This document shows, in pieces, positions 22,559 through 33,049 of a DNA stretch of 64,000 bases. Made by a program: the position numbers and the translations under genes. The notes beneath the pieces were generated by a model that searched no databases, had not been told where the DNA came from, and saw only the letters and a list, made by a program, of their open reading frames with translations. The number at the start of each line of letters is the position of its first letter. Position 1 is the first letter of the stretch. Source of the DNA: Ectobius pallidus (taxonomy: Eukaryota; Arthropoda; Insecta; Blattodea; Ectobiidae); the NCBI GenBank assembly GCA_964059195.1, contig CAXKWD010000008.1:44383502-44447501 (forward strand), given 5' to 3'.

Positions 22559-23137
22559 TTAACATGACGTTTCGACCCTCTCCTTCGGGTCTTCATCAGA
22601 TGACTGAGCAGGACTTGGAAACGAAGACGCCTCACCACCCCTCCACTGGAGTGCGTTGTTACCCATGAAGCTCGTGTTCCTACCATGTTTGCAAATCCAT
22701 TCCCAGGGCACACCATATTCACGCTGTTCGACCTCACATGTAGGGGGCGGTGGAAATTTAAAACTCCATTTCTCTTTTACAGATCTGATTAAAGCCAACC
22801 AGTCCTCTCCAATATCCCCTTCATATCTATTCATACACAAATTCTTATTACCAATGATGTTCCATGCTTCGAACACTTTCCTCACCGTTTCATCCCTCTC
22901 CACCCGCAACAGTTCCACATCCCCAATTTTATGTTTTGTTTCAATCATATGTTGGGCCAGTCCCGTAGATGCTCTCCCATATTTAATGTCCCTCTCATGT
23001 TCTTTTAACCTTATCTTCACGCTCCTTCCCGTTTCTCCCACATAACCTTTCTCACAATTTTCACATTTTACGGAGTAGACACCAGGTAGGTCCAACCTAT
23101 CTTTCTGTTTACCCAACCGCTTGTACTGAGAAAACAT
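22559..23137 (-). CDS. PLE2 left copy: GIY-YIG endonuclease domain
   Basis: A 192-residue frame starting MFSQYKRLGKQ. GVYSVKCENCEKGYVGETGR at residues about 20-39 is the GIY-YIG motif with a CxxC insert, followed by SVKIRLKEHERDIKYG with the conserved arginine and TGLAQHMIETKH. This is the nicking endonuclease end of a Penelope-like element. The reverse transcriptase is absent. It differs from the right copy by one residue in the YIG motif (G here, V there). Confidence 0.85.
   Translation of the reverse strand: MFSQYKRLGKQKDRLDLPGVYSVKCENCEKGYVGETGRSVKIRLKEHERDIKYGRASTGLAQHMIETKHKIGDVELLRVERDETVRKVFEAWNIIGNKNLCMNRYEGDIGEDWLALIRSVKEKWSFKFPPPPTCEVEQREYGVPWEWICKHGRNTSFMGNNALQWRGGEASSFPSPAQSSDEDPKERVETSC
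22563..22602 (-). ncRNA. Hammerhead ribozyme motif, PLE2 left copy
   Basis: Minus strand: stem I CAT, core CTGATGA, one spacer base, stem II GACCC/GGGTC with an 8-nt loop, core GAA, self-complementary ACGT as a minimal stem III, GTC, and stem I partner ATG. It overlaps the end of the coding frame, so the same bases are coding and structural. Confidence 0.78.
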
Positions 23138-23164
23138 TTTTTCAATTGTCTTTTTTGTCCTGAT

Positions 23165-23782
23165 TTGACCCCCGCGTATAGGACAAAAAAGACAATTGAA
23201 AAAATGTTTTCTCAGTACAAGCGGTTGGGTAAACAGAAAGATAGGTTGGACCTACCTGGTGTCTACTCCGTAAAATGTGAAAATTGTGAGAAAGTTTATG
23301 TGGGAGAAACGGGAAGGAGCGTGAAGATAAGGTTAAAAGAACATGAGAGGGACATTAAATATGGGAGAGCATCTACGGGACTGGCCCAACATATGATTGA
23401 AACAAAACATAAAATTGGGGATGTGGAACTGTTGCGGGTGGAGAGGGATGAAACGGTGAGGAAAGTGTTCGAAGCATGGAACATCATTGGTAATAAGAAT
23501 TTGTGTATGAATAGATATGAAGGGGATATTGGAGAGGACTGGTTGGCTTTAATCAGATCTGTAAAAGAGAAATGGAGTTTTAAATTTCCACCGCCCCCCA
23601 CATGTGAGGTCGAACAGCGTGAATATGGTGTGCCCTGGGAATGGATTTGCAAACATGGTAGGAACACGAGCTTCATGGGTAACAACGCACTCCAGTGGAG
23701 GGGTGGTGAGGCGTCTTCGTTTCCAAGTCCTGCTCAGTCATCTGATGAAGACCCGAAGGAGAGGGTCGAAACGTCATGTTAA
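23165..23782 (+). CDS. PLE2 right copy: GIY-YIG endonuclease domain
   Basis: A 205-residue frame on the plus strand, mirror copy of 22,559-23,137. It has 13 extra N-terminal residues that run into the central spacer, so the true gene start is not here. Residues about 33-52 give GVYSVKCENCEKVYVGETGR with the YIG motif. The near identity of both copies means they arose together or have been homogenised. The last codons overlap the ribozyme motif. Confidence 0.85.
   Translation: MTPAYRTKKTIEKMFSQYKRLGKQKDRLDLPGVYSVKCENCEKVYVGETGRSVKIRLKEHERDIKYGRASTGLAQHMIETKHKIGDVELLRVERDETVRKVFEAWNIIGNKNLCMNRYEGDIGEDWLALIRSVKEKWSFKFPPPPTCEVEQREYGVPWEWICKHGRNTSFMGNNALQWRGGEASSFPSPAQSSDEDPKERVETSC
23739..23778 (+). 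ncRNA. Hammerhead ribozyme motif, PLE2 right copy
   Basis: CAT (23,739-23,741), CTGATGA (23,742-23,748), stem II GACCC/GGGTC (23,750-23,767), GAA, ACGT (23,771-23,774), cleavage C at 23,775, ATG (23,776-23,778). It is identical in layout to the left copy. Confidence 0.78.
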
Positions 23783-23960
23783 GATACTGCATCCACTGGT
23801 AATCATTCTTTTATCTTTCGTTTTTAACTTTTATTCTTGTGACGTACAGTGGAAAACCGGACCATTATGCATAGCATGTTTTGAAACTTCGGCCTGTTTG
23901 TCCTATGTAGAATTTTAGAAGATTATCGCTACAGAATGGACAAAACTCAAGGACATATTC

Positions 23961-24300
23961 AACCTCATTATAATAACCTAACGTCTATACAAAATCTACT
24001 TTCTTTGAAAAATTTTAACCAAATTTTAAACACCGATAATTGATAACTAGAAAAATTTAACAATGTGAACAAACTAACCCTTCTCATTTCAATCGCTATT
24101 ATCTATTCTCTATCATTCCTGTATGCTTTCCTTTTCATCCCATATTTGTATGTTCTCGATACCAATCTAAATCCTTTGGACGATATTTACAAAAGCTTAC
24201 ACATAAGTTTAGATCTCTACAATCATTAAACAATTCTAGGTGAGATTATAATTCTATAAAAAACACTAAGTTGGTTTTATTGTCTATAAGATTGTTTAAA
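23961..24300. other. Spacer between PLE3 and CR1, nothing recognised
   Basis: AT-rich sequence without a coding motif. It may hold diverged PLE3 or Jockey sequence, but no family feature could be read. Confidence 0.4.
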
Positions 24301-24322
24301 GTTTTGAGAACAGGTGCTCTAA

Positions 24323-25531
24323 ATGCATGTGAACCTACTCTGTGTAACTGTTACACATGCTTGGTTCAAGTTCAAAAGTTTGCTAAAGATGGTGAAAAGT
24401 TTGCTAAAGATGGCGCCGGTTGCTGGTAATGCATGCAGATGCTCGTCAAAAACGTGTGGTGATAGAGATACTGAGCCAACTGCCGGTAAGATACACAATG
24501 AAAATGAATCTTCAAGTAGTATTCTTGATAGGGAATTAAAAAAAATTGTAAAAAAGAACACGCTGGCTGATAAAAAATACGAAAGTTTTGATCGGAGTGT
24601 GGATACGGAAGAACATAACAGACGCACATCGGAAATGGAAACTATAAAGTCACTGCAAACAATCATCGAAATCATGAGGAAGGATATGTGTGGAGCAGAA
24701 GATGAAATACAAAGGCTAAAAGCAGAAAACTCATCTCTAAACCATCAGCTGTCAGTAATACAATGGGAAAAACAGAAGACACGAGGGAAGGAATGGCCTA
24801 TGGTGAACAAGCAAGATGGCGGCTTGGAAACGAACAATTATTACTCTGTCTTAGAAGATTACCCAGAAGAAGACAGGGAGACCACGACAGCTCCACAAAG
24901 GGTGGATAAAGTGAGAAGGCAGAAGCAAAACGTGATCACTAGGAAGAACAACAACTTGACAGGCAAAAGCAAAATCTACATCTACAGTGATAGCCATGGA
25001 CGTGGCCTCTCAGAAAAACTTGGAGATATATCCAAGGAATGGGATGTGATTGGACATGTAAAACCAGGAGCGAGTACATCAGCTGTTCTAAAAAATGCTG
25101 GAGGAGGATGTAGTGACATGTCACAAAATGATTGTGTAATACTGTGTACTGGTACTAATGATTTGGCAAGAAATTTGGAAGGATCCAGTGGTGTAGTATC
25201 TAATCTAAAATCAACATTAGGGGAACTAACAAATACTAATGCACTGGTGTTGGAAATTCCTCATAGATACGACCTCCCATTCTTCTCAGCAGTTAACAGA
25301 GACATACTGAATACTAACATGAAAATTAGAAACCTATGTAAACATTTTCAAAGAGTGCGTTCTGTAAATATAAATGACAATATAGGTAGGAATATGTTCA
25401 CTAGACACGGTATGCACCTTAACGGTGAAGGCAAGAAATGGCTTGCCAATGAGGTAAGTCTGCACTTAAACCAAATAATAACTAAAGCCCCAACTATTCC
25501 ATTACAATACATCATAGAAAAGGGAAACTAA
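24323..25531 (+). CDS. CR1 ORF1: coiled coil and SGNH-esterase protein
   Basis: A 402-residue intact frame. Residues about 75-155 are charged and heptad-like (SLQTIIEIMRKDM, EIQRLKAENSSLNHQLS), probably a trimerising coiled coil. From residue about 213 an SGNH hydrolase fold is seen: YSDSHGRGL (block I with the catalytic serine), a glycine-containing block at KPGAST, CTGTNDLARN (block III with G-x-N-D) and RHGMHLNGEGKKWLA (block V histidine). The start could be at 24,323 or at the later in-frame ATG codons near 24,389-24,413. ORF1 esterases bind RNA and membranes in related elements; the precise role is unsettled. Confidence 0.87.
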   Translation: MHVNLLCVTVTHAWFKFKSLLKMVKSLLKMAPVAGNACRCSSKTCGDRDTEPTAGKIHNENESSSSILDRELKKIVKKNTLADKKYESFDRSVDTEEHNRRTSEMETIKSLQTIIEIMRKDMCGAEDEIQRLKAENSSLNHQLSVIQWEKQKTRGKEWPMVNKQDGGLETNNYYSVLEDYPEEDRETTTAPQRVDKVRRQKQNVITRKNNNLTGKSKIYIYSDSHGRGLSEKLGDISKEWDVIGHVKPGASTSAVLKNAGGGCSDMSQNDCVILCTGTNDLARNLEGSSGVVSNLKSTLGELTNTNALVLEIPHRYDLPFFSAVNRDILNTNMKIRNLCKHFQRVRSVNINDNIGRNMFTRHGMHLNGEGKKWLANEVSLHLNQIITKAPTIPLQYIIEKGN

Positions 25532-25671
25532 TAAAAGGCACCACTGAAGATAGCGTAGGAAGGTGCCCCATAGAATGCTATGATGAGGAGAAACTCACTA
25601 TAGGCCCACACACTGGTAATAACAATAGAAATCCCAAAGATTGTAATAAAATTAAAAGGGATATCCAATCA

Positions 25672-26729
25672 GGAAACAGAGTTTTTAGGATAATACATCA
25701 GAATATCCAATACTTATCGAAGAAGACCGAGGCACTCAGCATATTCTTAGATGAGATACAAGCTGATATGGTAGTCATCACCGAACATGGTCTGCGGGCT
25801 GAAGAATTAGAACTAAGTAAACTAACCAAATATAATCTGATCAATTCACGCAGTAGAAGAGTACACAAAGGGGGGGGGGGGGTGTTGCAATCTTTACTAA
25901 AGATGGTGTGGAGACCAAAACAATAAAAGGTTTAGAGGATTATAACACTGAGATGGTTTTTGAAGTTGCTGGAACAAACATTAAACTAAAGAACATAAAT
26001 ATAACAATATTCGGTATATATAGATCACCTGGCTCCAATGTAACTCAATTTCTATCACAGTTAGAAAAACTATTAAGCAGATACTCTCAGGATAACAACA
26101 AAATAATTTTATTAGGAGATTTCAATATTAATCTAGATAATAATTCTATAGATTATAAAATAATGAGTGACATATTTAATACTTTCAATATCAGAGATAC
26201 CATTTTTGTCCCCACCAGAGTTACTGCTCAATCCGCTACAATAATAGATCACATTGTAACCAATCTAGCAAATGAATGGTATGACACTGGTATAACTGAT
26301 AACTACTTATCCGATCACAATGCACAGTATATAAATATAATGACTATGAACTCAATGGAAGCGAGAACGGAAGTGAAAGAGTTTAGAGATATGTCTGCAG
26401 AGAATAGGGATAGACTTAAAGAATCATTAAGGGAGGAAACATGGGATGTAATATACATGGGAACCGATATAAATGAAAAATGGGTAAATTTCTATAATAC
26501 ATTCAACTATCATCTGAACTTAAACTGTCCAGTAAGAAAAAAGAAAATAAAAACTAACCATACCGAACATAAAATTCATCTTCCAGCAAATGTTATTCAG
26601 CTGAAAAATAAAATGAAAGACATGTATTTATTTCATAAATCAACAGGGTGGGAGTACTTTAAAAATAAATATAAGATCAGCAAAAAAGAATACTTCATGG
26701 CTTTAAACAAATGTAGAGCAGAACAATAA
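25672..26729 (+). pseudogene. CR1 ORF2, endonuclease part, frameshift at a G-run
   Basis: From about 25,672 the frame reads RIIHQNIQYLSKKTE and MVVITEHGL, the start of an apurinic endonuclease. At 25,870-25,882 a run of 13 G changes frame by one. The next frame continues with ITIFGIYRSPGSNVTQFL, ILLGDFNINL (catalytic GDFN) and IDHIVTN, then SDHNAQY (the catalytic SDH motif). The frame ends at an in-frame TAA at 26,727-26,729, beyond which the same frame runs on into the reverse transcriptase. A G-run of this length could also be a sequencing error. Confidence 0.85.
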
Positions 26730-28529
26730 AATAATCAAATTACAAACTCCAATAACATCACAAAGACTGCTTGGAATATAATTAATAATGTGAAGAAAAA
26801 GAATCAACAAGTAGAAAACATTGAACTAACGATAAATGGAAGGAATGTAAGTGAGTCAATGGAATTGAGCAACACATTTAATAACTTCTTTATAAATGTG
26901 GCAGAATCATTAACAGGTCAGGGTAGTATGAACCCATATCCAACTAACAACACTCTTTACACAAATAAATCAATATACATGTACAACACATCAAATGAAG
27001 AGATAATGAGTATTATCAGAAATCTTAAAAACAAAAACTCTTGTGGATGGGATAGTATTTCTCCTATTTTACTCAAACATTGTGCGGAAGAGATGATTTA
27101 CCCATTAGTTTATCTAATAAATGAGTCAATAAACAGGGGCATATTTCCTGATTGTCTGAAAATTAGCTTGGTTAGACCGGTATTTAAGAAAAATGACAAG
27201 AAAGATATAAATAATTACCGACCCATTTCATTAACCTCCACACTAGGGAAAATATTGGAGAAGGTAATAGCCAAACGAATAACAAATTTTTTGGATGCAA
27301 ATCATTTAATCAACTCCAGTCAACATGGATTCAGAGGTGGACATTCAACAATCACTGCAGCAGTGGAATATATACACAATGTTGTGAATCAGTTAGAAAA
27401 TAAGGATAAAGTAATAAGTATATTTTTAGACCTATCAAAGGCGTTTGACTGTGTTAAACATAAACTACTACTAGAAAAAATTGAAAAATATGGTATCAGA
27501 GGAATAAGTAATAACCTAATAAAATCATACCTTGACAACAGAGTACAATATACAGAAGTAACCCACAAAGTTGAGAATTCAACAAGCAAAATTAGATCGG
27601 AGGCGAACATAGTTAAAACTGGGGTACCACAAGGTACAGTGTTAGGTCCCTTACTTTTCATCCTATATATCAACGACATAATAGAACTAAATGATAGCAA
27701 AATAATATCATATGCAGATGATACAACTATTACCAGTTGGAACAAATGTGATATCCTATTAGAAAGAAATGCTTCCATAGGTGCCAATACTTTATCCGAG
27801 TACTTTAAAGCCAACTACCTAATTAATAATATAAACAAAACTAGCATAATAAAATATAAATTCCCACACAATGTAACAGAAAATAATCTCAGATTGCAGA
27901 CACACAGTGGATATATAGAAGAAAGCGAAAGTCACCTATTTCTGGGGATATACCTAGACAATCAGTTATCATGGAAAGCACATGTTGAATATGTATGTAA
28001 AAGAATCAGTAAGGGTTCATACCAGATAAAATGCCTGGCACCAATGTTAGAGAAAAAAGTACTGAAAATGGCATATTATGGAATAATATACCCACACTTA
28101 ATATATGGGATTGAACTTTGGGGGGCATGTTGCTACACGTACATGAAAAGAATATTAATCCTACAGAAAAGATGCATGCGATTAATGTACAGGATAAATG
28201 TGAGAACATCATGCAGAGACACATTTATTCAGGAAAGTATTTTAACTGTTTTTTCACTATACATATACAAATTAGTTTTACTAGTGAGAAGCAGACCTGA
28301 ACTATCCCAAACAAATACTCAATTACACCGTTATGAAACAAGAACAAATCTAAACCTGCACAGAATAAATTTTAACACTAGAGCGGCTGAGAAAGATCCC
28401 TATCTTAAAGGAATAATATTCTACAATAAACTACCTAAACATATAAAAGAAATGACTGGAAAGAAATTCAAAAACCATCTCAAGCAATACCTCTGCAATC
28501 TAGCACTGTACAGAATAGAAGACTACTAG
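26730..28529 (+). pseudogene. CR1 ORF2, reverse transcriptase part
   Basis: In frame with the endonuclease after one stop codon. Motifs are NKNSCGWDSISPILLKHCAE, NNYRPISLTSTLGKILEKV, QHGFRGGHSTITA, FLDLSKAFDCVKHKLLL, TGVPQGTVLGPLLFILYIND and catalytic YADDTTI at about 27,712. The C-terminus has HLFLGIYLDNQLSWKAHV and PHLIYGIELWG, ending at 28,529. About 580 residues without further stops. Only one base change (at 26,727) and the G-run break this ORF2, so the copy is young or has sequence errors. Confidence 0.9.
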
Positions 28530-28981
28530 TTCTTAACATAATAATCAAATTAGCTAAAAAATTGTGTACTGTATGTGTGTGTAACCTTTCATTTATTAAT
28601 GTTACTCCTTTCATTTCATTTATTAATATTAATGTTATACCTTTCATTTATTAATGTTACTCCTTTCATTCATTTATTAATGCTACTTAACAATATCTGT
28701 ACCTAACAATTTTTGTATATAACTTGACCTATGTATATATAATTATAATGTGTACAATATAATATGTAATAATGTCCATATGGACAAGATTTGTATTGTT
28801 ACTTTTAGAAGTATTGATGTGAAATAATGACAACATGTATATATAATTTGTAAGATGTATCCTGATGGTAGATGTTAAACTGTATGTAATTGTATGTAAT
28901 TATATGGAATTGACAATGTCCGAAAGACTAATTGTGGTCTACATGGACGGCTAATAAATATTATTATTATTATTATTATTA

Positions 28982-29808
28982 AGTGAGTTTAAAGGAAGCA
29001 AAAGGAGAAAAGTCTGCAGTAAGTTCCTTTACTAGCACACTGCTGTGCAGTAATTGCTCGTCAGGCCCAGCAGTTTCTCTAGGTCCTGCCAAACCCACTA
29101 AGTTATCAAAGGCTTATGGCTCATAGTGATGATATTTCAGGCAGCCACAGCAATGCAAGCCTGCTCTATCGCCAAGCAAGTTAAATGCTCTGGCTGGTTG
29201 AAGAATTATAAAGGGGCAAGCAAGCTAAAATCAGAATCTGTACACTTCTACTAAATACACAGAAAGTATAATTTAATGCATTTCCTTGTCATTATATTAT
29301 AAAATAAGTGCAATGAAGAAAGTAATAAATTATAAAGGTTGTTTCAAAGAGAGCGCCAGTTGTAATACAGTGTATCAAATTATGAAATTGAACTTATTCA
29401 CAAGTTTGCAAATTGTTGATTCACTCTAGAATCATACTAATTTATGTTACATTTGTCACATTACTTTCTCTGTATTCATAAAAGTTTTCACAATTAACAT
29501 ATGCTGCTTAGTTGTTGAGCTCCATGGTGACACATAACATGAAGAAGTGCAAATACAGCAGAATGAAACAACACTAGGGATGTTGACATATATTGACATG
29601 ATACAAACCAGAATAACCGAAAACAACTGAGTGGTGAGGGAGTCGAAACCAGCATGCTTTTTGCAACACCCTTTGAAATTTAGATGGATAAAATTACTCT
29701 TATAAGAAAAGCTAATTTAAAAAGAAATAGTTTCATTTATGGAAGGGATATCATTTTAACACCTCCTACTATCTGTTTATATTGTGATAATGAGTGAAAG
29801 TTACTTAC
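28982..29808. other. Intron sequence of the TMEM117-like gene
   Basis: No gene or clear repeat. The right boundary is the splice donor of the exon at 29,809-30,936. Confidence 0.5.
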
Positions 29809-30936
29809 GGACATTCTTCGATCTCCAGCACAGAAGCTGAATTGTTGGTGATATTTGTGTAATCTTGCTCTTGTAGTTATCCTTCCACCACCAATGGAAG
29901 CAGTTTCCATCACTACAGAAGTAGATGTAGCGGAGTTAGGGATGGCAGCAGAACCACTGCAAGGTTTTGTTTTGCCATGAACATTAGTTGCAGGTTGCAA
30001 TAACTCCAGTTCCATCCCATCTTTTGTATAATCATCATCACATTTATCATCATCATCATCATTAAAATAGTTCTTGTAACTTGAACCAGTTTTATCTGTT
30101 TCTTTTTCACTATTTTCTTCTGTGAACACATGATGCCAGATTGCACTTTGGTCTCCCCCACTATCATTATTATTGATATTCATACTTATCTTGTTCTTTT
30201 CTCCAGAAGGCATCCGTCTATACCAGGGTTTCATTGGATTTCTTTTCTCTTCATCCACATTGGAGATACTTGCCATTCTGTGAAGAGGTTTGTGGGAAAT
30301 GGTACGAGGGCTGATTTTGTGCAACCTGGGAGACTGAGGTGGTGAAGGTCCAAGGGAACAAGTGGTGGCAGTGTGGCGAGATCCTGTGCAGGATTTGTGA
30401 GAAACTGGAGACATTATGTTTGGTTTGTGAGATATATCACATGTAGGAAGTGGACATACAACATCTTCATACAATGAAGCACCATTCCCACCATCCACTA
30501 GGGATACACTATGACTCTTACCATCATCTAAAACACATCCACTTTGATCATCTTCAAGTTCGCTAGGGTTGGGTTCATCAAGAAGTGAAGCACTGCGATT
30601 GTCTGTGTAACTTCCACATTGTTGTGCTGTGTTGTCTACAGCAACTAATAGTGAATCTCTTGTGCACTCATTTGGCAATGAACTCCTGGTGCTGCCACCA
30701 TCTATGAGGGACGGACTTCTTGTACTCCCATCTATGTAAGCCATTTGTTGGGATACACGGTTCCAGAAGTCAACCATGTTTGAAGTTGTCAGTGCCAGTG
30801 CTGAGGTTGTTTTGCAACTGGCATTGCTGTTGCTGCGTTCCTTTGGTAATGCTGATGAAGGTGTGCTGCTACCATTATGGTGGCTCCAATTGTTTAAAGA
30901 AAGCAGAGATTTTCTTACAAAGGAAGATGAGGCCAT
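29809..30936 (-). CDS. First coding exon of a host gene, probably the TMEM117-like gene
   Basis: Minus strand. The start ATG at 30,936 has a good context (A at -3, G at +4) and an in-frame TGA about 36 bases upstream. After 376 codons a consensus donor, TCC|GTAAGTAAC, begins at 29,808; the open frame runs on only to 29,737. The protein is rich in serine, threonine and asparagine, with an acidic run (NDDDDDKCDDDY at residues about 292-303), SPPQSPRLHKISPRT-like proline-directed sites and RRMS at the exon end. No folded domain is recognised. It ends in phase 0, matching the phase-0 start of the exon at 19,933. That makes it the likely long cytosolic N-terminus of the TMEM117-like protein, an inference that could fail if another gene's exon lies between. 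Confidence 0.7.
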
Positions 30937-33049
30937 AATTACTCTGATAGAGGTTCCGTAATTAAAAAATCACTAATTTATTTATTTAAGTGCTTGCACT
31001 GATTTCCCTGCATGTATATATACACCAGTATGTATAGCAACACTGGTTTTCTTGAACAATTAACTCACTTCTATTTAGTAATGATAAAATACAACTGTTA
31101 ATGGAACACAATTTTGTCTAGTGTATCTTCAGGAATGCATTAATTTAATTCAATTATAATACACCTTCACAAAGTAAAGGATTTATATAGAATGTATATT
31201 ACAATATATTCACAATACAAAATTATGCTTTATGTGGTAATATAAACATATCTTTTTTCTTTCCAACTACTTTATGGATGGTATTAAATAATGGCTGGTG
31301 ATTATGACAAAAATTAGTTTATGAGTTTTGTTTTTAAATTCGAATTACTTAGCCAATGCCTGTGGCAAAAAAGGCAAGGCAAAATGGAGATATATTTCCT
31401 TTCATTGTTATAATAATGGTGTTTTGAATTCTTCTGTTTGATTCCAAAAAGATTTTCTTCTTCTGCTGATAAAATTTGTCTTTCTCATGGTGAGTGAGGA
31501 AGGAGGATTGTTGGTTGGTGCATTAGAGGATGCCAATCCAAGGTAGCAGAATATGACTGATGCCTCCATTATACCATTCTACCTGTAATAATAAATACAA
31601 TATTATCGATACGGTTATAGCATTTTCTTTTAAGGAAAAATAAACTAAAAATTCGTTCTAATTTACTTCATGTAGATTGAAAGAAAATACATTTTCTTAA
31701 TATAATCCACTATTAGAATTATTTTATACTTTCTTATTTCGTCACCAAATGCATGTGTTTATTATAACATGGTGGCATTCGTGACATTACGTATGACTGG
31801 TGTCCAATTCTTTCCTGCCTGACTAAATAAACTTAGCAGCATTCTGTCTAGTGTTGAATTTTGTAATTTCATTTCTGTGTACATGATGATATATTGTTGT
31901 GTTTTGGGGAATACAAACTCATTGTGGAGGAGTGATAAAACAATAAAAACATTAACAGGAGGAAAACATTGCTCCTAGTGTAGCCTATACAGAACGGTTT
32001 TTCCACAGCATTTTGCCATCACCACTTTTATATGGGAAATCTGAGACACCACCAATGAAGGTAAGGAATCAATAATACTTACGGAAGAAGGAAATAACAG
32101 AGTTGTTGCATGATTCAAATAATAGTGTAGGGCCTATCAGTATCGGTTGAAACATGCCAGAAATTGCAAGAGTTAAGGTTACAGCAGACATTTCCTGCTA
32201 CAAAAAATTCACACGGGTTTTCCATTCATGCCACTATTTGTCACTATAATTTATAAATGTTCGTGTAATTTTGTTTGTCTCAGTGAGCATACAAGGAATA
32301 TTTCGTGTAATTTTGACACTTGGATGCAGTTGTATACTGCTGAGAGCGCCATATTTGTTTTCCACCATCATTTGTCTTTCATTTGTCAAATTAACACTTG
32401 GCGGTGCTGCGATTCATACAGTGTTACCATATTGCTACAAATTATACTAAAATCTGTCCGTCTCGTGGATTTCTAGTGAATTATAAATTTCGCCATTTCA
32501 TATGTTTGGGGTTCAGAAATTCTATACGAATTCATAAAGCCGACGGTGAAATAGCATTCAGTAAATGAATACAGAAACTTTTATACGTTCGTTCACGAGT
32601 TTTCCATAATTACATCTTAACATAAAGCATCTTAAACATTCCCAAATATCACTAAAACTGCTGATGGAAAATCAGGGACTCATATGTTACAATAACACGT
32701 GCGCTTAACTTAACTTCACTTGTTCATATGTCATTTCAATATATCGACTGTTTGGCCAGACAATTAAGGGATATCCTTTCTTTGTTTGTTAGTAACTTTC
32801 ATTAACTATTTCATGGCAAACCCACCATGAGGTAAACAATCAGTTTTCATTGGCCAAACGTAACCTCGCGACGAAAATCTAATCGAATCAGAATTAAGAT
32901 TACATAATTTGCTTATGTTACATCAATTGTGCAATTAACGCATATAAAAATTGCCTGGGGCAATTCCCGCTTGCCAGTAGCCATTAATTCGTGTTAAGAA
33001 TTGCACGGAAGTTTGCGTCGCTGCTTTGCGATCAAACACATAAAACATG
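30937..33049. other. 5' UTR/upstream region, no gene recognised
   Basis: AT-rich non-coding DNA upstream of the minus-strand start codon. A possible acceptor (TTATTATTACAG on the minus strand near 31,590) could end a 5' UTR intron. Promoter motifs could not be fixed by eye. Confidence 0.4.

Larger units (their letters stand above)
22505..23874. mobile_element. PLE2: Penelope-like head-to-head inverted dimer
   Basis: A 1,370-bp insertion flanked by a 12-bp duplication, CATGTTTTGAAA (22,493-22,504 and 23,875-23,886). Two nearly identical arms of about 665 bp point outward from a spacer of about 22 bp near 23,160-23,182. Each arm holds a GIY-YIG gene end, a ribozyme motif and the terminal GAATAAAAGTTAAAAACG or its complement. 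As in PLE1, the left arm starts right at the duplication, while the right arm is followed by an unpaired tail of about 38 bp (23,837-23,874). Confidence 0.92.
22112..23960 (-). pseudogene. PLE3: Penelope-like GIY-YIG fragment split by PLE2
   Basis: Minus-strand PLE fragment in two pieces. The right piece (23,887 to about 23,960) encodes a CxxC and then KFYIGQTGRSFKT; the left piece (22,492 to 22,207) continues with YTEHIRALKQN and the C-terminus NTLEQYEIYRHTT and FKSHALYDTVIQ. Between them lies the 1,370-bp PLE2 dimer, inserted inside the YIG motif region. PLE3's own hammerhead-like motif follows the stop codon. The family is distinct from PLE1 but shares the LEQyEIYrHT C-terminal block. Upstream reverse transcriptase was not found. 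Confidence 0.8.
24301..28981 (+). mobile_element. CR1-type LINE, near full length
   Basis: ORF1 with a coiled coil and SGNH esterase domain, ORF2 with endonuclease and reverse transcriptase, a 3' UTR with repeated TTCATTTATTAATGTTACTC blocks (28,590-28,685) and an (ATT)n tail at 28,963-28,981. Total about 4.7 kb. An esterase in ORF1 is characteristic of the CR1 group. It lies in the intron of the TMEM117-like gene, in antisense orientation. The exact 5' end and a target duplication were not found. Confidence 0.88.

Noticed and set aside
22656..23685. Opposite-strand 129-residue frames in both PLE2 arms
   Set aside because: They are antisense shadows of the GIY-YIG frames and appear twice only because the arms are duplicated.
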